Origin: Symbiodinium natans
Taxonomy: Eukaryota > Sar > Dinophyceae > Suessiales > Symbiodiniaceae
Reading direction: 5' to 3'
Length of the DNA stretch: 64,000 nt
Assembly: GCA_905221605.1 (NCBI GenBank)
Contig: CAJNDS010002199.1
Span: 197,001-261,000 of the forward strand
Of the stretch, positions 20,828 to 29,145 are shown piece by piece. Below the pieces are notes generated by a model. It had not been told where the DNA came from, searched no databases, and worked only from the letters and a program-made list of their open reading frames with translations. Numbering within the stretch: position 1 is the first letter of the stretch; every line of letters starts with the position of its first letter. The position numbers were made by a program, and so were the translations under genes.

Positions 20828-23800
20828 ATGGGTGGTCCTGGAGATTCAACAACTCAACTGCTTCACGCTCGACCGACTGCTGTTGCTTGTGGTGCTGTCG
20901 TTGTGTTGTTGTGTTCAAGCAAACATACGGGAACTTCTCCACGCTCGACCGACCAACAAGTAAGTGACATGCTGCTTCGACGTCGTAGTGGTCACAACAA
21001 GAGAGTGGTTGTGGTGTGTAGTGGGCGTTCTCGAGCAATTCCTCCAGGTATCGGACTGGGACCCCCTCATGGAACGTCTGGGGATGCTCTAGAGCGTCTC
21101 CCATATCCTCATCCTCAGCCTCGGACGGCTGGTATTCGGATACATTCCAGTCAGCATCCGGCGCTGATATCTCCGGGATTTCCAAGTCTCCGACTCCTGC
21201 TTGCTCAGGATCAAACGCTCGGACCTCCTCTCCTCCAAAGCGTGTTCGCTTGTTCGGCTTCATTTGCTCGTCATCATCGTATGGGTCTTCTCCAATTAGC
21301 TCCTCAGGTCTTCGGTCGACCTTCGGTCCTTCATCTAATGCCTCCAGAGCATCATCGATGGAATCACGCAACCATTTTTGGTATCTCTTCACACACTTTT
21401 GGGAATGCCTGCTCGAGCTGACGCCTTCCTGGCATCCGGGGCACTTGGGTGTAACACCATGTTGTCTCACCCAGTCTATGGGAGGACCTCCACCTGGAAC
21501 ATATGGGAGAAACAGCTCTTTGGTCTTCGGTGCTTCAGGCGGGGGCACGAAGCCATCTAGGGCCTTTGCACCGGGCAGAAGATTTGCGTCGAAACGCAAC
21601 GGGTAGAGCAATTTGAGTCCGGGCGCGATCACCCGTTTCGTCTCCCCACTATCCAAGCGGATTTCCATGGCATGACCTGTGCTCCCAAGCACTGGTCCCA
21701 AGTAGATCCCTCGAGCATACTTGGCATCCGCGTCAGGTCTTCTAGCCCGCGTTATCTTAGCGTATGCTACCGCACCGAACGGATACGTGACTTGCGGTCG
21801 CACGCGATCTCCGCGGATCTTCTGCATGGGTGTCATGGTCGACCCTACAGAAACTGAAAACCTGTTGTGCGTGTGTGCTGCGTATTGAAACAAAAGGTCG
21901 AAAACATCCGCACACTCAGCATCCAAAACAACGCCATGTTCCCGCAACTCAAGCTCATGTGTTGCTACGATTCCTTTTAGGGTCCTAATGGCTCGTTCTG
22001 CTGCTGGTGCATGCCTTTCGGGTGCAAAGCTGTCCTCAGTACCCTCACAAAGATCAGCGAGTCTCGCTGCGATGTTCTTCGTGAGTCCCTCTGCATCAGA
22101 CATGAAATGCGGTTGTTTCACACCAAAGTGCCTGACCCAGGGATGCAAATGTTCTGCTGTTGTTGCTGCGCTCTCTCCCTCAGGTCTAAAGCAAACTGCA
22201 ATTGCAAAGCTCATGGTATGAACCAGTACGATGAATGCAAGCTTGCGAAAGAAGCACTGGTCAAGCTGAAACTCTCTCGGGTTCAGGTCGCTACGCTTTC
22301 GTGCTGGAGTGGTCCCTCTAGTCCGCTGGCAAAACTCACAGTCAGACATGTATGGTACGTGTCCCTGCATGTGGTGCTGCAGCTCAGCGTGTTTACTACG
22401 CACATTGTCCCCAATAATTCCTTCTTCAGTGACTAACTCAAACTGTTGTTGTGGCTGTCGCGTATCGGGCTCTTTTCTTTCATCTTGGGACAAAGCTGCA
22501 AGGATTGGGTTGGGCTTCTCAGTACTCCCTTTCAGGGAGACGGGGAGCGAGAACGATCGCGCTCTTGGCGATCTCGGCGGCGCCTGATGAGTTCCATGAA
22601 TGCAGGAGAGGGTGCGCCACTCCACGGAATTGGTGTCTCGGGAGTGCGCTCGGGTCGCGGAACCGGAGGTGGCGGAGGGATCGGGAGCGCCAACCTTGGC
22701 TTGGCGACCGCCCTCGCAGCCTGTATGTTCTCCGATCTTGCTCGGCGCCGGTCCTCGTATGCTTGGCCCGTGAGGATCCCTGTCTCGAGCTGCATGCGAA
22801 GGCTCATTGGGCTGAATGGCCTTTCTGCCGGTGCCACTGTTCCCGATGCTCCTGTTTCCATTGTCTCTGCCACCCTCATCACATTGCCGGACAGGTCGCT
22901 GGCGGCTTTCGAAGGTGTCAAGCTGACCGGCAGTTGGGCATGGTCCTTCGCTTGCATCCGCAGGAAGCTCTCCCTCAAAGGTCCGAGGGCTTGTTAGCCC
23001 TTCTGAGGTGTGGCCTGGTGTGCTCAGATGCAGCTGCAGATACGGACCATGAAAGCCCAGGTTGGAAAGTGATTCCCGCCAGGGAGGTGTCACTCGGAGA
23101 GAGCTCTTTGCATGCCTGGGCTCGGGGCCCCGGCGGTGCTCCGTGTACACTGCTGTCGGCCGACCGGTTCCCCCGGCGGCTGCATCATGGAGATAGGGGG
23201 ATGCTCCGGATGTGCTGGGGTCGTTGGAGCTGGAACCCCTGTGGTTGGCCTCCATTCTCCCCAATCCTCGTCGGATTCGTCTACCTCCACCACCATTGTC
23301 GATGGTCCTGACCCTGAGCTCGCCGGTGCTGCCGCGGTTGTTTCCTTCGGGTTCGGCTGAGGAAACTCGCCCGAAATGCCGGTCGGTCCCAGCGTAACCA
23401 CTGACCGAGCCTTGCCCTCCGTTACTCCAATCTCCAGCTGCTCTGGCTCGGCAAGCGCTTGCTCCCATGTGGTCCAATCCACCGGGTTCTGCGTCACGTG
23501 GAGGCCCTCCTTGGAGATGGTCTGCGTGAAGCCCTGCATGTTGGCTTCGTGTGGCTCGCTCATCAAGTGGGCTTCGGTGACATATTTCTGGCACAGGAGA
23601 CAAAACAGCGTCACCGGCGTATCCGGTGAGTCGCTGGCTCCCGAAGCTTGTGCCGTCCAAGCTCCTCCGAACCGACGAGCAACCCACGTCGTCCAGCCCG
23701 CCGACGCCCAGCGCCGTTTTCCTCTCCGTGCTGGCGCTGACGATGCCGGCGGGGGGCCGGAGGGCTCCCGAGGATCGACTCCCATGGTCGATTGATCCAC

Positions 23801-26800
23801 ATGGTCCGGCAGCAAGTTCCGCACCGGTCTCACGGCCATGGTTTTCTCCTTGGATTTGATCTTCGGCGTCGGCTTCATCTGCACCATAGCGGGTCTCTTG
23901 GCTGGAGCCTCTGACATCGAAGGATCCGTTTGGAATTCCCTCACCCCGGTGTGGGACGACGGTGCTTCCGCCGCTTCCGTCTCTTCCATGACGTACTCTA
24001 CCGAAGGAGATGAGGTCGAAGGGTCCAGCCTTGCCGAATCCAGGTCCAGATCCATCTCGTCCCCTCCAGTGGAGTCCGCCTCGGCATACGACGCCTGGAG
24101 TTCCTCTTGGACCGCCTGTGGCAGCTCTATGCCGTGCTGCGTGGCGTAGGCCTCCAACAATATCAGTCTCCTGCGTCTCGCCCCCTGGCGCATGCCTTCC
24201 AATTGTTGAATGCTCCGTTGCATCGTGGCACTCGGATCCATAGCGGCGGTCTCCTATCTGTCCTGCTCTAGGAAAACTTCGCCTCTTTGAGCAATCCAAG
24301 CTGCCAGTCTCAACCTCATCAGGGAAATCCTCCAAGCAAGCACGACAGACAACTGTTTCCCTACCATGCTCATGCGCAAGACGCTCAACTGCTGGTGTGG
24401 TGCTGTTGTCCTGTTGCTTGTGTGAGATAACGCTGCTGTCATTTTCAAATACAAGCCGCTCGACTGCTGGTGTGGTGCTGTCGTCCTGTTGCTTGTGTGA
24501 GATAACGCTGCTGTCATTTTCAAATACAAGCCGCTCGACTGCTGGTGTGGTGCTGTCGTCCTGTTGCTTGTGTGAGATAACGCTGTTGTCTTCACTAAAA
24601 ATCAAGCGCTCATCCCTATCAAGCTTACGAACAACTGGCGTATCCACATGACTGAAAAATTGAAGTTGATCCCTCCCAGAGCCGGAAACGTCACCGACTG
24701 TCCTTAGTCTGTCCTTAGCTTCGCCTTGGTCCAGGTCAACATGTTCGTGGCTCGTCTGAAACTCGCAATCAACTACCTCATCAAGACATGAAACATCCAG
24801 CAATTCGGGGTTTTCGGGCTCAACACACACTCTCGCAGAGCTGCGATGACCTCGATTCGAAGTCGAACGATGAAAATCACGACTCGAAGACGACTTGCGA
24901 GACCGACTTCGACGAAACTGTTCCGTTTTGGCGATCAAATCCTGCGGTTTCAGCGCTAAAGGATGGTCATTCCGAACTGACGCAAGCCAACTAACTGAAG
25001 CAAACATGGTTGGTCTCAGCGTTACGCCGTGCTTTCGGACGGTAATTACGCCCTGCTGGTCGCACATCGCTGGCTCCCAACCTCCATTCTGACAAAGCAA
25101 GTTGATGTTCAGCAAATTGTGCTTAATCTGATCGGAAATGACGGCTTCAAACCTAGCCCTACACAGGTACACAGCGTCACCCTCATGCTCAGAACTGCTC
25201 TTCGATGATGCTGGGGTGGTGGTTTCAAAGCAAACTTCCACTAAAACATGTGTTGATCCGCCAATTTCAACGGAATCTCCAGTCGCAGTCTCCGCATATG
25301 ACTTCGGGCGTCCTTCCAACCAACTCAGGATCTTCACGTGGTTGCTCTCAAGCGTCTCTCTCGTGATGATGTGGAACGAACTACCAGAGTCAATCAACCA
25401 GTAAACGCGATCATCTGAAGGAAAACTAACCACCTGGTTCGTGAGCATCATACCGAAGTGATATCCTTCCAGAAACGTCTTGATTGATGACTGTGCTTTT
25501 CCACTGCCTTTGGTTGTGGGCTGCGCTGCTGCTTTCGCCGATGTAGACGATGAAGACGATGGTGCCTCTGGCTGCGTCGTAACGGCCTGGCTCGTCGCCG
25601 CTGCGGCTTTGTCCTTCGGAGGTGCCCAGCAGTCGCGTGCCCAGTGTCCAGTCTTCCCGCAGTTCCGGCAGACATCCGTCTTCTTCGCCTCTCTGCTCTT
25701 GCTCCGAGCTCTGTCTCCTTTTCCGCCTTGGTCACCTTTCTTGTCCTTTCCTTTCGCTTTGCCACCCTTCTGTCCCTTTTCTCCTTTCTCGCCTTTGTTG
25801 CCTTTGTTGCCCTTGGGGCCTTTGTTGCTCTTGTCTCTGTCGCCCTTTCCGCCTCTGCCACCCTTGAAGGCATTCGCATACCCGGATGCTCCTTCTCTCT
25901 GGAAGTCCATCACACGAAGCTGCTCGTCGTAAAACTGCAAACCAGTCATCAGCTCACCCATGCTCTTTGTTGAGTGATGGAGGAGCAGATATCTCTTGGT
26001 CTCAGAATCCAAGTGCTTCATCAGGCACAGGACTCCCTCTTGTTCTCCGATGAGCAACTCCGGGAAGCGATGCTTCACCTGCGCCTCGAACTTGAGAAGC
26101 TCGGTGGTGTACCACCTGGCGACATCAAGTGGTCGCTTGAGATGCTTTGGTGGCACCAGGCCTAACGCCTGTTCGCGGAGGGCCTGTCCCTCCACTCTGG
26201 AGCGAACTGACAATTCGTTGTTCAACGAGCGCCAGAGTTCGTATCCGGCACTTGCTCCCATTTGTTTCACCTCGATGAGATGCACCAAATCTTGCCCACG
26301 TTGGAACTTGCTCATGGACTGACGAAGCAAAAACCAAAGTTTGGTTGACCGGGCTGCTTTCCCGGCTTCAAGCCTCACTTGCAAGACTTCCACATTGCTA
26401 CTGATCGCTTCTTGCAATTCCGTAGCGTAGCGGTCGTCGAGCAAACAAAGCCAACTCGTAAGTTCGTCTCTGTAGGCTGTCCAAACTCGGATTTCAGCAT
26501 GTCTGCTCGTCATGGACGCATAGTTCAGCTGAGGCAACTGTGGAATGTAACCCTCTGCTCTCTTGTTTCGTACACCAGAGTCTACTTCCATGTCCACAGG
26601 AGTCGATGCATTCGCAGGTGCTGCTGAGGGGTCTCCTCCAGGTGTAGGACTCGTCGACGATGAAGCTGCAGCTGCTGCAATATGCGCATTGGCAGCATTC
26701 GCACTTGCAAGCTGCAATGCTTGCGTAAGCATGGCACTCATCTGTTGAAGTTGAGCTGCCTGCTGTCGGATCTGCTCGTCCTGCGCTTGCAGCATTGCTC

Positions 26801-27158
26801 TCGTGAACTCCATCTGTTGAGCTACTCCAGGTGCAACGGGCAACTGCATATTCGGAACTTGAAGGGGTTCTTGTGGTGCTGTCTGAGGGGGCGTTCCCAT
26901 CTGGTAGAACTGAGGTCCAAACGAAGGCACAGCCCCAACTGGTGGCTGATGGCCTGCTCCAGTCGTAGCTGTCCACTGCCTTGGGTCTACTCCGCGTGGA
27001 ACTGAAGCTGGTCGTGCTGGCAAAGACCTTCCACGTTCTCTTCTCCCACGGGCACTTGGTGACCTTGCACCAGAAAGCCCTGTGGAACTCAGGCTGCTTG
27101 CACTGCGGCCTCTCGGAGAACGGTCTCGTCCAGGCACACGTTCTTCACCAGTGTCCAT
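20790..27158 (-). CDS. Copia Gag-protease-integrase polyprotein
   Basis: ATG at 27158, only 13 bp after the PBS. Order: Gag with a Gln/Ala-rich start, a basic K/G-rich linker and a CCHC knuckle (CRNCGKTGHWARDC, about 25625-25680); protease with WLIDSGSSFHI (about 25363-25405); integrase with a His/Cys zinc block (HHMQGH...CEFC, about 22300) and DDE residues in LDQCFF, FMSDAEG (about 22100) and APAAERAI (about 21995). Between protease and integrase are three 25-residue repeats (24391-24615). From about 24.25 to 22.54 kb the frame has a Gly/Arg/Ser-rich composition typical of out-of-frame reading, while another frame looks like real protein. It ends two codons after an A6 run, where the RT frame begins. 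Confidence 0.85.
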   Translation of the reverse strand: MDTGEERVPGRDRSPRGRSASSLSSTGLSGARSPSARGRRERGRSLPARPASVPRGVDPRQWTATTGAGHQPPVGAVPSFGPQFYQMGTPPQTAPQEPLQVPNMQLPVAPGVAQQMEFTRAMLQAQDEQIRQQAAQLQQMSAMLTQALQLASANAANAHIAAAAASSSTSPTPGGDPSAAPANASTPVDMEVDSGVRNKRAEGYIPQLPQLNYASMTSRHAEIRVWTAYRDELTSWLCLLDDRYATELQEAISSNVEVLQVRLEAGKAARSTKLWFLLRQSMSKFQRGQDLVHLIEVKQMGASAGYELWRSLNNELSVRSRVEGQALREQALGLVPPKHLKRPLDVARWYTTELLKFEAQVKHRFPELLIGEQEGVLCLMKHLDSETKRYLLLHHSTKSMGELMTGLQFYDEQLRVMDFQREGASGYANAFKGGRGGKGDRDKSNKGPKGNKGNKGEKGEKGQKGGKAKGKDKKGDQGGKGDRARSKSREAKKTDVCRNCGKTGHWARDCWAPPKDKAAAATSQAVTTQPEAPSSSSSTSAKAAAQPTTKGSGKAQSSIKTFLEGYHFGMMLTNQVVSFPSDDRVYWLIDSGSSFHIITRETLESNHVKILSWLEGRPKSYAETATGDSVEIGGSTHVLVEVCFETTTPASSKSSSEHEGDAVYLCRARFEAVISDQIKHNLLNINLLCQNGGWEPAMCDQQGVITVRKHGVTLRPTMFASVSWLASVRNDHPLALKPQDLIAKTEQFRRSRSRKSSSSRDFHRSTSNRGHRSSARVCVEPENPELLDVSCLDEVVDCEFQTSHEHVDLDQGEAKDRLRTVGDVSGSGRDQLQFFSHVDTPVVRKLDRDERLIFSEDNSVISHKQQDDSTTPAVERLVFENDSSVISHKQQDDSTTPAVERLVFENDSSVISHKQQDNSTTPAVERLAHEHGRETVVCRACLEDFPDEVETGSLDCSKRRSFPRAGQIGDRRYGSECHDATEHSTIGRHAPGGETQETDIVGGLRHAARHRAATGGPRGTPGVVCRGGLHWRGRDGSGPGFGKAGPFDLISFGRVRHGRDGSGGSTVVPHRGEGIPNGSFDVRGSSQETRYGADEADAEDQIQGENHGRETGAELAAGPCGSIDHGSRSSGALRPPAGIVSASTERKTALGVGGLDDVGCSSVRRSLDGTSFGSQRLTGYAGDAVLSPVPEICHRSPLDERATRSQHAGLHADHLQGGPPRDAEPGGLDHMGASACRARAAGDWSNGGQGSVSGYAGTDRHFGRVSSAEPEGNNRGSTGELRVRTIDNGGGGRRIRRGLGRMEANHRGSSSNDPSTSGASPYLHDAAAGGTGRPTAVYTEHRRGPEPRHAKSSLRVTPPWRESLSNLGFHGPYLQLHLSTPGHTSEGLTSPRTFEGELPADASEGPCPTAGQLDTFESRQRPVRQCDEGGRDNGNRSIGNSGTGRKAIQPNEPSHAARDRDPHGPSIRGPAPSKIGEHTGCEGGRQAKVGAPDPSATSGSATRAHSRDTNSVEWRTLSCIHGTHQAPPRSPRARSFSLPVSLKGSTEKPNPILAALSQDERKEPDTRQPQQQFELVTEEGIIGDNVRSKHAELQHHMQGHVPYMSDCEFCQRTRGTTPARKRSDLNPREFQLDQCFFRKLAFIVLVHTMSFAIAVCFRPEGESAATTAEHLHPWVRHFGVKQPHFMSDAEGLTKNIAARLADLCEGTEDSFAPERHAPAAERAIRTLKGIVATHELELREHGVVLDAECADVFDLLFQYAAHTHNRFSVSVGSTMTPMQKIRGDRVRPQVTYPFGAVAYAKITRARRPDADAKYARGIYLGPVLGSTGHAMEIRLDSGETKRVIAPGLKLLYPLRFDANLLPGAKALDGFVPPPEAPKTKELFLPYVPGGGPPIDWVRQHGVTPKCPGCQEGVSSSRHSQKCVKRYQKWLRDSIDDALEALDEGPKVDRRPEELIGEDPYDDDEQMKPNKRTRFGGEEVRAFDPEQAGVGDLEIPEISAPDADWNVSEYQPSEAEDEDMGDALEHPQTFHEGVPVRYLEELLENAHYTPQPLSCCDHYDVEAACHLLVGRSSVEKFPYVCLNTTTQRQHHKQQQSVEREAVELLNLQDHPCVCSSVKEKKGR
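22532..24241 (-). other. Alternative-frame protein embedded in the Copia Gag-integrase ORF
   Basis: In one other minus-strand frame, an ATG at 24241 opens a 383-codon run to 23090, and the same frame reopens from 22978 to 22532. Composition is balanced: acidic helical start, then a Cys/His block CLLCQKYVTEAH...H that could be a C2H2/matrin-like finger, then acidic (ESDEDWGEW) and Pro/Arg-rich parts. The overlapping polyprotein frame is far less protein-like here. Either this is the original coding frame of a linker region (with compensating frameshifts at both ends), or an inserted gene, or true dual coding. About 110 bp around 23000-23090 reads better in the polyprotein frame. Confidence 0.5.
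24391..24615 (-). repeat. 75-bp in-frame triplication in the Copia ORF
   Basis: GCTGGTGTGG recurs at 24391, 24466 and 24541, period 75 bp. Each unit adds 25 residues (ERLVFENDSSVISHKQQD core) to the linker between protease and integrase without breaking the frame. Confidence 0.85.
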
Positions 27159-27171
27159 GCTGGAGCACGAA

Positions 27172-27183
27172 GCTCCGCTACCA
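27172..27183 (-). promoter_or_regulatory. Primer binding site of the Copia element
   Basis: The minus strand reads TGGTAGCGGAGC directly after the LTR end. It is complementary to a tRNA 3' end ...GCTCCGCTACCA, which resembles initiator-Met tRNA, the usual Copia primer. Confidence 0.75.
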
Positions 27184-27565
27184 CGTTGAAACTCGTGGCA
27201 CAGCTACGGGGCCTAAGGGACCTCAGGTCAAGACTACACTCAACCCTCACAGCACGAAGTGCGGACTCTTTTCACTGCGCTGTTCACAGCTTCTCGAGCT
27301 CCGCTCGTCTTGAGCCAATGCGAGCACGGCTCTCCAGCTTCAAACACTGTCTGCCAGACATGGGAAAACACGGGTACTTCAGGTGAAAACACTCAGCCAT
27401 GGAACTTCTACTCCTAAACACTGTGGGTAGGTTCCTAGCACCTCTTAGGTGCTCTGCTGAGCTCTGTGCAGACCTAAACTGGCTTGAGTCACTTCTGGTC
27501 ACCAAATACCAGGTCACAAACAGGAAACGAGTTCCGACAAACGAGTTTCGAGAAAACGAACAGAA
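27184..27565 (-). repeat. Right (5') LTR of the Copia element, inner part
   Basis: Matches 12711-13092. It is broken after ...cgaacagaa by the element at 27566-33185 and resumes at 33186 with aacggttc, giving exactly the uninterrupted sequence found in the left LTR. Confidence 0.9.
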
Positions 27566-27866
27566 GCTTACTGTTCGCGAGCGAATTGTGTTTTATCGCT
27601 TGCTTCCAAAAATGCCCTGTGAGAAACGGTTTGCCGTTTTGTCTCTGTTTGAAGCCAAAAGTTTTCTTGATGCGTTTTGTTTCCCATGCTCCACAATTGC
27701 CAGTTGCATGTTTTGCAAATTCCTTGATCAGCAGTTTACAGGGTTGCAGTGGCTGTATGCAGCTTGTGCAATGCGCCTGGGTGTGCAACATGCCATGCTT
27801 TGTGAAGCTAAAGGGCGGCTGATATTTGCACTTGATGCGTGTTCCTTGTCGTGCAGCACGGGCTCC
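27566..27866 (+). repeat. A1 repeat of the cargo element
   Basis: Identical as read to 32200-32500 (offset 4634). It contains the right inverted arm near its start and the ATG at 27835 used by the cargo frame near its end. Confidence 0.9.
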
Positions 27867-29145
27867 TTCCAACGACAGGTCAGATGCCCCATTCCTGGAA
27901 CGTGTGCCTGAAGCATCAACGTCCTTGCCTTCTGGTGATCGGCCAATGCCTCCACGACCTCCTAGCCCTAAGCGTAAAAAGAGGGAGCCCGAAAGTACCA
28001 GCCGATCCAGTGGCTCTGCTTCGTCGGACGAGGGCATCACGCAGGATTGTGCAGAAGCCTTTCTGGCCAGGCTTGATGCTCGTCCCACGTGTTCTGCGGG
28101 TCATCCCCTGTTCTCCTTTGGGTCTCCTGAGCCTGGATGGTGGTGCAGTGCATGCAAACGCGTGTTTACCACGCGGCGCTTGCTTTGGGGTTGTAGGGTC
28201 TGCGACTTCGACATTTGCGGAAATTGCTTGGTCGATAGTCAAGGTGGCTCCTTCCTCACTCCGGCTCCGACTCAGAATGTTGCTCATGATGCGATCCCTG
28301 TTGCGCCGGTTCAGGATGCCGCTCAAGAGGCAATCCCCAACAGTGCACAAGCTTTGCCCTCAATGAAGCTTTTGCGTGCTTCAGGGGTTTTAACAGGCAA
28401 CGACATGTTCCCGGATGACCTTCACCTGACCCTAGAAGTAAATGGTGAAAGCCTGTCAGTCTTGGGGTCGAGCAGGGTGCCAGAGCTCAAAGGGGGTTTC
28501 CGGAAAGTGTACCACCTTCGGGGTGAAGGGCCAGCTGCAAGCCTTGTTGTGAAGCTCGCTGAAAACGATGCTGACAATGTGAATGAGGTTAGGAGTGCTG
28601 CTGCGTGTCCGGCAGCCTTTACCCGCATCTTCGGCAGCGGCTCCATTTGGGTGTCCCTTGGAGCAGACGGTTTGTGCCGGGCCCATTATGTCATCACGGA
28701 ACGCGTGGTTCCGTTGACTGCTTTGTTGAATGGCCCAACTCTGCCCCCCACGGCGTGCACCTCTTTGGCACTTCAATGTTGTAGGGTTGTGTTCCGGGCT
28801 ACTCTTGCAGGTATCAAGTGTAGGGACCTTGGACAGAAGCAGTGGGGCCTCAAGGTCCCGCCAAACTTCAAATTCCAAGATGATATCTCCCTGCAACAAG
28901 TGCGCGAAGGCCTAACAGGTGAAGCGTTTCACCTCGTCATCCTTGACGCCAATTGTTGCCTTCCAGTGCCCCAGGCGAGCCTCTTGGGGCCACGCAGAAT
29001 GGCCTCATTTTGGGCCCTTCAAACAAGGTTGGTGGGTGCACCCGCTAGCGAGCGGCTCCAAGCGTTTATCCGCGCTCATAATTTCAATGCCCGCAGTTGT
29101 CTTTCCGCTTTGACGCGTGATCACGTTACGGGGCTTTGTTCTTGA
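27826..29145 (+). CDS. Zinc-finger plus kinase-like cargo protein
   Basis: The frame is intact for 439 codons; the first ATG is 27835, inside the A1 repeat, so the element seems to provide the start. After a Ser/Pro/Lys-rich region comes a Cys/His cluster (CSAGHP, WWCSACKRVF, WGCRVCDFDICGNC; about 28088-28230), like a ZZ/C1-type zinc-binding module. Downstream, GGFRKVYHL, SLVVKLAEND, NEVRSAAACP and VITERVVPL resemble a protein-kinase N-lobe (nucleotide loop, VxK lysine, NE helix, hinge), and LVILDANCCL could be the metal-binding Asp region. A canonical HRD loop is not evident, so this is a divergent kinase-like fold or a pseudokinase. It has no similarity to transposition proteins; capture of a host gene is inferred. 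Confidence 0.6.
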   Translation: MHLMRVPCRAARAPSNDRSDAPFLERVPEASTSLPSGDRPMPPRPPSPKRKKREPESTSRSSGSASSDEGITQDCAEAFLARLDARPTCSAGHPLFSFGSPEPGWWCSACKRVFTTRRLLWGCRVCDFDICGNCLVDSQGGSFLTPAPTQNVAHDAIPVAPVQDAAQEAIPNSAQALPSMKLLRASGVLTGNDMFPDDLHLTLEVNGESLSVLGSSRVPELKGGFRKVYHLRGEGPAASLVVKLAENDADNVNEVRSAAACPAAFTRIFGSGSIWVSLGADGLCRAHYVITERVVPLTALLNGPTLPPTACTSLALQCCRVVFRATLAGIKCRDLGQKQWGLKVPPNFKFQDDISLQQVREGLTGEAFHLVILDANCCLPVPQASLLGPRRMASFWALQTRLVGAPASERLQAFIRAHNFNARSCLSALTRDHVTGLCS

